Shown here in pieces: positions 25,831-33,837 of a DNA stretch of 54,364 nucleotides. The notes below the pieces were generated by a model, which had not been told where the DNA came from, searched no databases, and was given only the letters and a program-made list of their open reading frames with translations. Origin of the DNA: Coriobacteriaceae bacterium. Its GTDB lineage: Bacteria; Actinomycetota; Coriobacteriia; Coriobacteriales; Coriobacteriaceae. The stretch is taken from NCBI GenBank assembly GCA_902364645.1, contig CABJEP010000001.1, positions 1 to 54,364 of the forward strand, in the 5' to 3' direction. The translations under genes and the position numbers were made by a program. Position 1 is the stretch's first letter, and each line of letters begins with the position of its first letter.

Positions 25831-26071
25831 ACCCCTGTGGTCAAAAAATGCCAAATGTGAGTACTGTCACCAATTTAGTAACATCAATTTTGCTACGTAT
25901 GGGTGCCAAAAGTCTACATTTGTTCAAAAATTAGATGATGTAATTCCTCATAGGTCCAATAAAATAGGCTCTTTATCGATAATAAATATCGTTAGAGAGC
26001 CTATTTGACCTAAAGAATATGTGACTATCTTGGAAACAGTACTCATATTTGGCATTTTTTGTCCACGGGGT
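25831..26071. mobile_element. MITE-like element with long terminal inverted repeats
   Basis: The ends 25837-25867 and 26036-26066 are inverted repeats matching at 29 of 31 positions (shared core AAAAAATGCCAAAT and GAGTACTGT), extended outward by ACCCC on both sides. The interior is AT-rich, unlike its surroundings, and non-coding. A central hairpin (25962-25972 with 25996-26006, inner CGATA/TATCG) fills the middle. This layout fits a non-autonomous transposon mobilised by an enzyme encoded elsewhere. It occupies the space between the dipeptidase promoter and the end of folD. The target duplication is not clear. Confidence 0.75.
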
Positions 26072-26103
26072 ATAGAGCTAACCCCTCAAACAGCCCAAAA
26101 CGC

Positions 26104-26958
26104 CTATTTCGATGCGCGCTCGGCCGCCTCGATCACGTGTTTGGCGAGGATCGCCGTCGTCACAGCGCCCACGCCGCCCGGCACGGGCGTGATGGCGTTA
26201 ACGACCGGCTCCGCAGCATCAGAATCGACGTCACCCACCAACTTGCCAGCGGCCTCGTCCCAATTAATGCCAACATCAATGATCGTCTGGCCCTCTCGAA
26301 CCGCATCCACGTCAATCGTACGCGCGCGTCCAACGGCGGCAACCACAATGTCGGCAGCACGGCACTCGGCAGCAAGGTCGTGCGTATGCGTATGGCACGT
26401 CGTCACTGTGGCATTGCGAGCCGTAAGCATGGCGGCAACGGGACGGCCAATCACCAGCGACCGACCAACGACCGCGACCTTGGCCCCATCCAGCTCAACG
26501 CCGTAATGATCCAGCAAAGCAAGCACGGCTTCGGCTGTGCAGGGGGCAAAACCCTCGCCGCGCCCCGAAAGCGTGGTGAGCAGCGAAGCCGGCGTCATGG
26601 AGTCAACGTCCTTGGCAGGATCGAGTGCCGCGGCAACCGCGTCCTCGTCAAGGCCGGCGGGCAGCGGGCGGAACATCAGGCAGCCATGAACAGACGAATC
26701 GGTATTGATGTCCTCGATGGCCGCCAACAGCTCGTCCTGCGAAACATCGGCGGGAAGCAAAACGCGGCGAGCCTCAATGCCAACCTTTTCGCAGCGCTTG
26801 AGCGCACCGCGCTCGTAGGATAGGTCGTCCTCGCGTTCACCCACGCGCACGATAGCCAGCGTCGGCACAACGCCGCGCTCGCGCAAAGCCACGCAGCGAG
26901 CAGCAAGTTCCTCAGTCAAAGCGCGAGCAACGGGGGCACCCTTCAGCAGTTCAGCCAT
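26104..26958 (-). CDS. folD: FolD methylenetetrahydrofolate dehydrogenase, cyclohydrolase residues lost
   Basis: FolD oxidises 5,10-methylene-THF to methenyl-THF and normally hydrolyses it to 10-formyl-THF. The 284-residue protein keeps the fold and cofactor site: DPAKDVDS, VVGRSLVIGRPVA, VGDVDSDAAE and ITPVPGGVG. Aligned without gaps to E. coli FolD, the catalytic motif YxxxK reads YERGA, so the essential lysine is alanine, and the conserved Gln of the VQLPLP block is Phe (CLMFRPLP). Studies on human MTHFD1 show the lysine is needed for cyclohydrolase activity, so this is predicted to be dehydrogenase only. FchA ends 2 nt upstream and would supply the missing step. The ATG at 26958 follows gagggg with 6-nt spacing. 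Confidence 0.9.
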   Translation of the reverse strand: MAELLKGAPVARALTEELAARCVALRERGVVPTLAIVRVGEREDDLSYERGALKRCEKVGIEARRVLLPADVSQDELLAAIEDINTDSSVHGCLMFRPLPAGLDEDAVAAALDPAKDVDSMTPASLLTTLSGRGEGFAPCTAEAVLALLDHYGVELDGAKVAVVGRSLVIGRPVAAMLTARNATVTTCHTHTHDLAAECRAADIVVAAVGRARTIDVDAVREGQTIIDVGINWDEAAGKLVGDVDSDAAEPVVNAITPVPGGVGAVTTAILAKHVIEAAERASK

Positions 26959-26960
26959 GG

Positions 26961-27593
26961 CTATCCCCTCTTCCTTGCGGCGTCGGCGGCGCGGCGCGCC
27001 AGCGCATCGGCGCGCGGCAACCACATGTCGAGCAACTCATCACACGCCGTCTCGAGCTCCTCAGCACGAGCGCGATCCTTCATAGACGTGGTGTTCGCAA
27101 AGAGCGTCAAGCTCGCGCCCTGCATAGCGGAACGGCAGAACACGGCGCCGCACGCCACATCGGACAGCAGCTGACGCGAACCCTTGTCGGCCATGTCCTC
27201 GAGCAGCGCCAGCGCACGCCCGCAGGCATCCATAATGCGATACGGCGGCATAGCGGCCACATGCAGCGCATCCTGAATCGCGGTCGCTCGAGCCGGATCG
27301 TCACGCGGAATACCGTACGCCGCGGACACCTGCCCATAGGCACGAACGTCCTCGGCAACCAACTCGACAAGCTCCTGGGCCAGCTCATCAGCCTGGGCAA
27401 ACGCGCGCGTCAGGTCATCCGCGCGATCGGCAAGCGCGGGGTTGGTCGCGCCGTAGCGCGCGACCATCCCGCACAGCGAGGCGCCCAGCGCACCCACAAA
27501 GGCGCTCGCGCTGCCGCCGCCGGGCACCGGCTCGCGCGCGGCAAGCGCCTCGGCAAACCCGCGGCAGGTCTTGTCCATCATCTCTTGGCTCAT
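26961..27593 (-). CDS. fchA: Methenyltetrahydrofolate cyclohydrolase (FTCD/FchA family)
   Basis: The 210-residue protein is of the formiminotransferase-cyclodeaminase fold: EPVPGGGSASAFVGALGASLCGMVARYG at the N-terminus, VAEDVRAYGQVSAAYG and PPYRIMDACGRALALLEDM in the middle, and LSDVACGAVF...ANTTSMKD near the end. FchA converts methenyl-THF to 10-formyl-THF in acetogens and purine fermenters. The alternative is formimino-THF cyclodeaminase in histidine breakdown, but the coupling to folD favours cyclohydrolase. Aaggtg 7 nt before the ATG at 27593 fixes the start. Together with Fhs at 39.9-41.6 kb this gives a full route between formate and methylene-THF. Confidence 0.85.
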   Translation of the reverse strand: MSQEMMDKTCRGFAEALAAREPVPGGGSASAFVGALGASLCGMVARYGATNPALADRADDLTRAFAQADELAQELVELVAEDVRAYGQVSAAYGIPRDDPARATAIQDALHVAAMPPYRIMDACGRALALLEDMADKGSRQLLSDVACGAVFCRSAMQGASLTLFANTTSMKDRARAEELETACDELLDMWLPRADALARRAADAARKRG

Positions 27594-27827
27594 ACGCATG
27601 CACCTTCAAGTCATATACATCGGTCGGGTGGCAACCGCCGACCGACCGCATCGATCACATAATGGTGCTAAGTCTAGCCCATAAGCACATGGGCGTCAGC
27701 GCACCTGGCCATCGCGGATTTCTATGACGAACGATAGGCCATGCCAACGCAAACATGGGACACATGGCCCACGTTTCGAGACTCCCGGGCAGCGGCAACT
27801 GGGGCATACATATAGGTAAGGAGCCCC
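27594..27827. other. Intergenic region between fchA and the lipoprotein locus
   Basis: No gene is seen. It is the upstream region for both divergent transcripts. It contains TGGGACACATGGCCCA (27756-27771), repeated exactly upstream of the second lipoprotein gene (28723-28738), and a tatataggt stretch near 27810 that could be part of a promoter. Confidence 0.5.
27756..27771. repeat. 16-bp motif shared by both lipoprotein upstream regions, copy 1
   Basis: TGGGACACATGGCCCA is an imperfect palindrome (TGGG...CCCA). The identical sequence occurs at 28723-28738, 75 bp before the second lipoprotein gene. Either a regulator site or a remnant of the duplication that made the pair. Confidence 0.5.
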
Positions 27828-27974
27828 ATGTTGGGGCAACGCTCATCACGGCACCGGACGACGAATGGAGGAATCACCGCACAGCAAACAAAGTCATCAT
27901 GTGCACGCGCAACCGCCGCCCCAGCGATCCGCGGCACACGATGTCCCTGGCAGACAAGGAGGACACCACCATGA
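27828..27974 (+). CDS. Possible 48-residue leader ORF overlapping the lipoprotein start
   Basis: ATG at 27828 follows aaggag with 4-nt spacing, and the frame ends in a TGA that overlaps the lipoprotein ATG (ATGA at 27971-27974). The product is Arg- and Thr-rich with no recognisable domain. The second lipoprotein gene has a shorter ORF with the same overlap, and the two share the C-terminal pattern RRTxP. A translational-coupling leader is possible; chance is not excluded. Confidence 0.3.
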   Translation: MLGQRSSRHRTTNGGITAQQTKSSCARATAAPAIRGTRCPWQTRRTPP

Positions 27975-28572
27975 AGAAAAAGACCCTATCGATCCTTTCC
28001 CTTTGCGTCGCCCTCTTTGCCGCATTTGCCCTTGTCGGCTGCGGCGGGAGCGCATCGGGCGGAGGCGGCAGCACCGCCAAGAGCGAAAGCAAGGAAAAGG
28101 CCCCGTCGCCAAGAAGACCGACTTTATCTGGTTTAAGGTCGAGATGCCCGAGGGCGTCGGCGTAAGCGACTCCGCCGGCAAGAATGCCGACAGGGTCCAG
28201 CTCACCTTCCCCGAAGACGAGAACGCCTCGGCCGATCGTTTTATCCCCGTTTGGAAAAAAGCGCTGACTGCCGAGGAATCCCACGCCGACCAGGCGGAAA
28301 AGAAGGGGGATACGTTCCAGTGGAAGGATGGCGGGTCCGTCGAGTATAACGGCAGGACGTGGCTCGTCGGAACGTACGAGGACAACAGTGGCATCACAAC
28401 CCTCCTCTTTACCGACGTTGAGCCGGGAAGCGTCTACGTCCTCATCTCGAACTTCGACCAGCACAAGAAAGAAGCCGAGGCGCTCCTCAACTCCATCGAG
28501 TTCCCCGATGACATGGCAGAGGCAGTTTCCGAGGCACGCGAAGTCGAGATTTCGAGCATCGAGATCAAGTAA
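27971..28572 (+). pseudogene. Lipoprotein paralogue broken by a one-base frameshift
   Basis: The frame opens with a lipoprotein signal (LCVALFAAFALVGCGG, lipobox LVGC) and continues to about residue 44. It then leaves the reading frame at a CCCC run (28101-28104). The remainder, from KKTDFIWFKVEMPEG to ISSIEIK, lies in a different frame and aligns with the intact neighbour at 28813. Adding one C restores a single protein of about 200 residues. The cause may be a true frameshift, a sequencing error or switching in the C-run. The function of the intact family is unknown; it is an extracellular membrane-tethered protein. Confidence 0.8.
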
Positions 28573-28640
28573 CGGGACACCCGCACGCGCCTACGCGCAC
28601 CAGCGCGCATGCGCCCATTAAAACAACGGGCGCCCAACCC

Positions 28641-28675
28641 GGGGAGGGCCGACAGCATCGGCCCTCCCCTCTTTT
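28641..28675 (+). terminator. Rho-independent terminator after first lipoprotein
   Basis: GGGGAGGGCCGA (28641-28652) pairs perfectly with 28658-28669, followed by tctttt. Confidence 0.9.
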
Positions 28676-28722
28676 GGACCCGCGCATATTGCCACTTGTC
28701 GGCGCAATTCCAGCCCTCAGAA

Positions 28723-28738
28723 TGGGACACATGGCCCA
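28723..28738. repeat. 16-bp motif shared by both lipoprotein upstream regions, copy 2
   Basis: This is an exact copy of the sequence at 27756-27771, situated between the terminator of the first lipoprotein gene and the start of the second. Confidence 0.5.
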
Positions 28739-28780
28739 CCCTAGCGAGCCGTCCACGCGTACAGTAAAGGCAGGTAATCC

Positions 28781-28816
28781 ATGGGCGGTTACAGATCGAG
28801 GAGGACACGACCATGA
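28781..28816 (+). CDS. Possible 11-residue leader ORF overlapping the second lipoprotein start
   Basis: ATG at 28781 opens MGGYRSRRTRP and its TGA overlaps the lipoprotein ATG (ATGA at 28813-28816). It matches the arrangement before the first paralogue. The Shine-Dalgarno of the lipoprotein gene (gaggagg) lies inside it. Weak upstream signals make translation uncertain. Confidence 0.25.
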   Translation: MGGYRSRRTRP

Positions 28817-29406
28817 AAAAGAAGGCCTTTGCGATTCTCACCCTCTGCATCAGTCTCTTTGCCGCAGTTGCCCTGGTGGGCTGCGGTGGCAGCGGTGGCG
28901 CTACCGGCAGTGGCGGTGGCGGCGGAGCAGAAAAGCCAGCCGTGGATATGAGGACCGACTTCATTTGGTTTAAGGTCGAGGTTCCCGAGGGCGTCGAGAT
29001 CACCGACGTTGCCGGCGACACCGCCGACAGGGCCCAGTTTAAGTTCACCGAGAGCGAGCATGCGAGCGACCGCTTCATACCCATCTTCGACCCCGATAAG
29101 AACGCCGACGAACTGTTCGACTACGAGGCAAAGTGGAAGGCCAACTCCGGATGGACCGAGAGCGACCCCGTTAAATACAACGGCAAGACCTGGCGCAGTG
29201 CTTACTTTACGCACTCGGGCGGCGTAACGACCGAGTGCTTTACCGACGTTGAAGGCGGCAGCGTTTACGTGCGCATCGACAACGTCGAGGAGCACAAGGA
29301 CGCCGTCGAGACCATGATGAAGTCCCTGGAATTTGCCGATGATATCGCCAAGGCCAAGACCGAGGCCATGGACGTCAAGCTCGAGGATATCGAGATCAAG
29401 CGCTAA
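28813..29406 (+). CDS. Lipoprotein of unknown function, intact paralogue
   Basis: The 197-residue precursor has a signal peptide (MKKKAFAILTLCISLFAAVA) and lipobox LVGC, so Cys24 would be lipidated and the protein tethered outside the membrane. A Gly/Ser linker precedes a soluble domain with DFIWFKVEVPEGVEITDV, YNGKTWRSAYF and FTDVEGGSVYVRIDNV. The pattern is that of a small beta-rich domain, but I do not recognise the family. The frameshifted copy upstream shares about half of its residues by eye. Both were made by tandem duplication that included the upstream 16-bp motif. Confidence 0.8.
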   Translation: MKKKAFAILTLCISLFAAVALVGCGGSGGATGSGGGGGAEKPAVDMRTDFIWFKVEVPEGVEITDVAGDTADRAQFKFTESEHASDRFIPIFDPDKNADELFDYEAKWKANSGWTESDPVKYNGKTWRSAYFTHSGGVTTECFTDVEGGSVYVRIDNVEEHKDAVETMMKSLEFADDIAKAKTEAMDVKLEDIEIKR

Positions 29407-29713
29407 GCGACTGGCGAGCGCAGCGGGAAACACGAGCGCAGCGCAAACAAGCGACGGTACCCCAGCGCTTCGTACTAAGGGAGGGCCGGTAAACCGACCC
29501 TCCCTTTCTTATGCCGGCAGCCGACGAACGCGAAGATGCCGGGCGGCAAAACCGCCCCCCCAGCGCGGTAACGGCACAACATGAACAAGCACCCCAGCAC
29601 GTCCGCTCGCCGATTTATAGCGCCGCGCAGACAATTGAGCCGACACCTTTAAACATCCGGGCAGTAAAGTGACCAAAATAAGTGCATAACCGCACCCTGC
29701 GAATGGAGGAGTT
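29407..29713. other. Intergenic region before the PI-PLC gene
   Basis: It holds the lipoprotein terminator (29477-29510) and then about 200 bp with no gene. The last 80 bp are more AT-rich and end in a good ribosome-binding site (ggagg) 8 nt before the phospholipase gene. I could not assign a convincing -35/-10 pair. Confidence 0.5.
29477..29510 (+). terminator. Rho-independent terminator after second lipoprotein
   Basis: AAGGGAGGG...CGGT pairs with ACCG...CCCTCCCTT with one mismatch (29477-29504), followed by tctt. Confidence 0.85.
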
Positions 29714-32194
29714 ATGACCGAACATCATGCCATCAGTCGCCGAGCGTTTACGCTGGGCCTTGGACTCGCGGCGTTGTCGCCACTTGCAAGCCTGCCCGAA
29801 ACCGCCACGCTGGGCATTAGCCCGCGGACAGCCTTTGCGGACGGCACGGCCGAGTCAGCGGCCACCCTCGACAATTTCGTCATTCGCCTTCGCCCCGCGG
29901 GCTATTTTCGCACCGCGAGCGTCAACGAAGACGGCAACGTCATCGGCAACGTCTGCCACCTGTTTAATGACGGCACGTCCAGCAAGCTCATCCTTGAGCA
30001 CGTAGGGACCGATGCGGACGGCACAAACTGGTATGCCATCCGCACCCTGCTCAATTTCGAAGAGCACAAGAAGACGGGCTACAGCATTTGGTCGGTCGAT
30101 GGCGACTCGGACAAAGATGGAAAGGTCATCCACGTATGGAGTGGCGAGTACGACCATAAGGACAGCCGCGCCTATACGTTCGACCGCCAGTTCGACGGAA
30201 CTTATATTATTCGAGACCGCATATACACGAAAAACGGTATTAACTACCTGGCCATAGAATCGAAAGGCAAAGACCAAGACAACAACAAGATTTGCCAAAA
30301 GAAATATTCCATTCCGTGGGAGCTCGAGCTTGTCGGCTACAGCATGGACAAGACCAATGCCACAGTTAGCAGCATCGACTGGACCACGTATAGCAGCTAC
30401 GTCGACGGACCATGTTGGATGAGCCACGTCGAAGGCAACAAGTACCTCGACGAGCTGAGCATCCCGGGCACGCACGATTCGGGAACTTGCAGCGTGGACA
30501 ACGACACCGAACCCCAATCCTCGCAAGCAAAGTGCCAGCAGGACTACATCCCCACGCAGTTGCTCGAAGGCATTCGCTATTTTGATATCCGACTCGGAAA
30601 AGGCGACGACCCCGGCATCGACCATGGAAGTTGCTACCTGCTCAAAAAAGACGGGCACTTCATGCATCTCTCCGATGTCGTTGGCTACTTCAAAAAGTTT
30701 TTGAACGAAAATCCGTCAGAAGCTCTCATCATGCTTGTATCCCGAGGCAACAACGAGGCTACTGACGAGAGCCTTACGACGGCTTTCGCCAAGGTTTTGG
30801 ACGACAACCCCAAACTGTTCTATACGTCGAGCCGCGTTCCCACACTGAACGAGGTGCGCGGAAAGATCGTCCTGCTGCGCCGATTTGGACTCGCCGGCGA
30901 CAGCGTAAGCGGCCACACGTGGGGCCTCGACCTAACCGAATGGGACAGCAAAATCGCAGCACACCCCAGCAGCTCCTCTATGTGTCTCGTCCAAAACGCG
31001 CAAGGCTTTGAAGCCGCAGGGGAAACAGGCGACAAAAAAGCCTATTGCACCAAGGTATATGCCCAGGACCATTACGAATGCACCGGAACCGACAAGATCA
31101 GCTGGGTCGATATGGCCCTGCAGGAGACGGCTAAGCTCACCCGCAACGAGGTAGATGTAGAGGACGATAACGGGGCCAAGGAGCAAGTCCTGGAGCGCTG
31201 CTGGTCTATCAACTACACCAGCTGCACGAATCACAAGCAAGGAAGCAACCCATTTACCGCAGCGCGAGTAGTCAACGAGCATCTGTACAAGAGCCCGTAC
31301 ATCAACCCCAGCGACAACGAGGAAACAAAGTCAGATTACCTCAAGCACATTGGCATCATCGCATCCGACTTTGTTGATGCGGCGCTGGCCCGGAGCATCT
31401 ACCAGCGCAATTACGATTACGATACACAGCACAAGCAGACAGCTTCGTACTACCTCCCGAGCCGCATGCGCATGACGTACGGCGACTCGCTGAGCGATGC
31501 CTCGCTCCAGGATGGCAAGACCGTTGGCGAGGGCCATTTCCGCCTTGTCGACAGCAGCAACGTACTCAACGTGACGGCTTCGGGCCATGCGTTTGCCATC
31601 GAATATGTGGATGTCGACGCCTTGGGCAACGAGACCGTTACGGAGCTGCGGGGCTCCGTGCCCATCGATATCGATCCACGCGCGCTGACACCCCACTTTG
31701 AGGGGCTCGAAGGCCTTAAGGCCGGCGAGGACGTGCGCGCCAAGATTGCGGCATCACTCGAGGGCAAGCTCGAAACCGATGCCTGCACGGCCCAGCTCGA
31801 GTTTGTGCACGACGCGAACGGCGCTCCGGGCACGGCAATGGCCGAGGGCGAAACATTTGCCGCAGGGACGTACTGGGTGCGCGCGAAAGGCCTTTTGGGC
31901 GACGCGGCACAGAACTACACGCTCGCCAGCGATGGAGCCGCAAGCTTTACCGTAGCGGCCTCGGGCAGTGCAGGCGGCACCGGCAGCGGCACGGGTTCCA
32001 ACGCAGGCGGCGCCGACAAGAACGGCAAGGGCAACAAGAGCGACCAGGGCAAGAACTCGGCCGGAAAACTCGCCGACACGGGCGACGGCTCCGGCATTGC
32101 CGCCGGGCTCGCCGCTGCCGCCGTGGCGACAACGGTCGCTGGCGCTGCAATGCTTGCCAGTGACCGCGACAATACCGAGGACGTTAACGAATAG
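29714..32194 (+). CDS. Secreted, wall-associated phosphatidylinositol-specific phospholipase C-like protein
   Basis: The 826-residue protein begins with a twin-arginine-type signal (SRRAFTLGLGLAALSPLASL). A ricin-like beta-trefoil region (about 50-225) carries two to three repeats. The PI-PLC X domain (about 245-560) contains LSIPGTHDSGT with the first catalytic His, RYFDIRLGKG, and DHGSCYL with the second His, followed by NPSEALIML as in Bacillus PI-PLC. Ig-like or MBG-like segments, a Gly/Asn linker and a C-terminal signal-like anchor (KLADTGDG, hydrophobic stretch, SDRDN) end it. Such enzymes cleave phosphatidylinositol or GPI anchors, so a host surface is a plausible substrate. The sorting motif reads LADTG rather than LPxTG. 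The ATG at 29714 follows ggagg; a strong terminator follows. Confidence 0.85.
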   Translation: MTEHHAISRRAFTLGLGLAALSPLASLPETATLGISPRTAFADGTAESAATLDNFVIRLRPAGYFRTASVNEDGNVIGNVCHLFNDGTSSKLILEHVGTDADGTNWYAIRTLLNFEEHKKTGYSIWSVDGDSDKDGKVIHVWSGEYDHKDSRAYTFDRQFDGTYIIRDRIYTKNGINYLAIESKGKDQDNNKICQKKYSIPWELELVGYSMDKTNATVSSIDWTTYSSYVDGPCWMSHVEGNKYLDELSIPGTHDSGTCSVDNDTEPQSSQAKCQQDYIPTQLLEGIRYFDIRLGKGDDPGIDHGSCYLLKKDGHFMHLSDVVGYFKKFLNENPSEALIMLVSRGNNEATDESLTTAFAKVLDDNPKLFYTSSRVPTLNEVRGKIVLLRRFGLAGDSVSGHTWGLDLTEWDSKIAAHPSSSSMCLVQNAQGFEAAGETGDKKAYCTKVYAQDHYECTGTDKISWVDMALQETAKLTRNEVDVEDDNGAKEQVLERCWSINYTSCTNHKQGSNPFTAARVVNEHLYKSPYINPSDNEETKSDYLKHIGIIASDFVDAALARSIYQRNYDYDTQHKQTASYYLPSRMRMTYGDSLSDASLQDGKTVGEGHFRLVDSSNVLNVTASGHAFAIEYVDVDALGNETVTELRGSVPIDIDPRALTPHFEGLEGLKAGEDVRAKIAASLEGKLETDACTAQLEFVHDANGAPGTAMAEGETFAAGTYWVRAKGLLGDAAQNYTLASDGAASFTVAASGSAGGTGSGTGSNAGGADKNGKGNKSDQGKNSAGKLADTGDGSGIAAGLAAAAVATTVAGAAMLASDRDNTEDVNE

Positions 32195-32224
32195 GCAAGC
32201 CAGTCTTTTGGGCGCATTAACTCA

Positions 32225-32261
32225 ATCGGGGCGCAGAATACCGTTCTGCGCCCCGATTTTT
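32225..32261 (+). terminator. Rho-independent terminator after PI-PLC
   Basis: ATCGGGGCGCAGAA (32225-32238) pairs perfectly with 32244-32257 and runs into TTTTT. Confidence 0.92.
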
Positions 32262-32286
32262 ACCTTGGCCCGAACGCCGCTATCGG

Positions 32287-32556
32287 CTACATCACCATGT
32301 TCAGAGCTTTCACAAATTCCTGGGCCTTCGCACGGCTACTCAGGCTAAAGACGCAAGCGGTCAACAGCCTGTTACGCAGGAAAACGTCGCGACCCTTGAT
32401 CCTGTTGACCCCCGTGATGTCCTTAAGGTAGACAATCTCGGTGTGCCTGTCGCCAAAAGTGCCCTTCTTGAGCACCTCGATACGATTGGGGTAGATCTTA
32501 ACGTCTTTAAACCTACCCGAACCTTTGTCCTGGAATAGCAGCGTGTTGTTGTCCAT
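32287..32556 (-). CDS. Small PH-like domain protein
   Basis: An 89-residue soluble protein reads as one small beta-sheet domain with a C-terminal helix (SRAKAQEFVKALN). Strands such as KDVKIYPNRIEVLKKG and EIVYLKDITGVNRIKG resemble bacterial PH-like domains, where the strand-turn-helix ending is typical. There is no signal peptide or membrane segment. The ATG at 32556 follows gggagtg; longer in-frame starts lack a ribosome-binding site. The gene is alone on the minus strand, convergent with the phospholipase gene. The function is unknown. Confidence 0.6.
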   Translation of the reverse strand: MDNNTLLFQDKGSGRFKDVKIYPNRIEVLKKGTFGDRHTEIVYLKDITGVNRIKGRDVFLRNRLLTACVFSLSSRAKAQEFVKALNMVM

Positions 32557-32724
32557 ACGTGTCACTCCCGTGGGGTTCGCTAAAACTGTCTCTATTGCCA
32601 CATTTTAGTCACCGCAAGGCTCCCATGCGAAGGTGCCAGACAGCACAGCAATTCGTGTCCGCGCGAGGCTTTAAACTAGATGCGATATAGATGCATTCCA
32701 CAAGAGGAAAGTGGGGCGACAGTG

Positions 32725-33774
32725 ATGGGCGAACTGGTAAACCGCGGGGAATCGACAATCGTGCCAGAAGTTTTTTACAAGCAGGTTTCCTCGATCCTCA
32801 ACGCCGCTCGCGACAAGGCCTATACCGCCGTTAACTTTGCGATGGTTGAGGCATATTGGGAGATCGGCAAGAGTATTGTTGATGAGCAGGGCGGAGAGGA
32901 GCGCGCCAAGTATGGAGAGGCGCTGCTCAAGGCCCTCGCAATCAGACTTACCAAAGATTTTGGTAAAGGTTTTGAAGCAAGAGAGCTGCGTAAAATGCGT
33001 CAGTTCCATCTTGCATTTCCAATTCGGGACTCACTGCGTCCCGAATTGAGCTGGACACATTACCGCAGGTTAATACGCATTCCTGACCCCGAAACTCGAA
33101 CATGGTACATGAACGAATGCGCCGATTCTCGCTGGAGCACGCGTCAGCTCGAACGCCAGATCAACACCATGTTCCGAGAGCGCCTACTTGCCAGCAAGGA
33201 CAAGGAGGTCGTCACCCAGGAAATCCAAAAGAGCACCCCGGCTCATCGTCCCGAGGATATCATCCGCGACCCATATGTGCTGGAGTTTTTAGGTTTCTCG
33301 GACGATACTGCGTTTCGCGAGAGCGATCTAGAGCAGGCGCTCATCACACATCTTCAGAAGTTCCTGCTGGAGCTTGGCCGTGGCTTCGCTTTCGAGGCGC
33401 GCCAAAAGCGCATCACCTTTGATGGGCGCCATTTCTATATTGACCTTGTTTTTTACAACTATCTGATGCGCTGCTTCGTGCTCATCGACCTTAAGACCGA
33501 TGACCTTACGCATCAGGACCTGGGCCAGATGCAAATGTATGTGAACTACTACACGCGTGAGCTCATGAACGAAGGCGACAATCCGCCCATAGGCATCGTG
33601 CTCTGCGCGGACAAAAGCGATTCGATCGTCGAGTATACGCTGCCCGAAGACAACGACCAAGTGTTTGCCGCCAAATACCTGCCGTATCTTCCAAGCAAGG
33701 AAGAGCTGGCGCGCGAGCTGAGTGCCGAGTACCGCGCCATCAACGAAGCGACTAATGGCGAAGCGCAAGGGTAG
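32725..33774 (+). CDS. PDDEXK nuclease domain protein (YhcG/DUF1016 family)
   Basis: The 349-residue protein has the two-part DUF1016 layout. The N-terminal helical domain contains the hallmark VEAYWEIGKSIVDEQ, a RAKYGEALLKALAIRLTKDFGKGF block and SWTHYRRLIRI. The C-terminal PD-(D/E)XK nuclease domain has GRHFYIDLVFYNYLMRCFVLIDLKT, where IDLVFY supplies the Asp and VLIDLK the (D/E)xK. Homologues act in DNA processing, and many sit in defence or mobile loci. The window shows no restriction or methylase partner. The ATG at 32725 is preferred over 32680; neither has a strong ribosome-binding site. Codon use and position suggest an accessory gene. Confidence 0.87.
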   Translation: MGELVNRGESTIVPEVFYKQVSSILNAARDKAYTAVNFAMVEAYWEIGKSIVDEQGGEERAKYGEALLKALAIRLTKDFGKGFEARELRKMRQFHLAFPIRDSLRPELSWTHYRRLIRIPDPETRTWYMNECADSRWSTRQLERQINTMFRERLLASKDKEVVTQEIQKSTPAHRPEDIIRDPYVLEFLGFSDDTAFRESDLEQALITHLQKFLLELGRGFAFEARQKRITFDGRHFYIDLVFYNYLMRCFVLIDLKTDDLTHQDLGQMQMYVNYYTRELMNEGDNPPIGIVLCADKSDSIVEYTLPEDNDQVFAAKYLPYLPSKEELARELSAEYRAINEATNGEAQG

Positions 33775-33837
33775 CAGCACGTTGCGACCGATACCCCCGA
33801 CGGAGTTTCATATCCCCCGACATAAGAGGAGCGCTCC

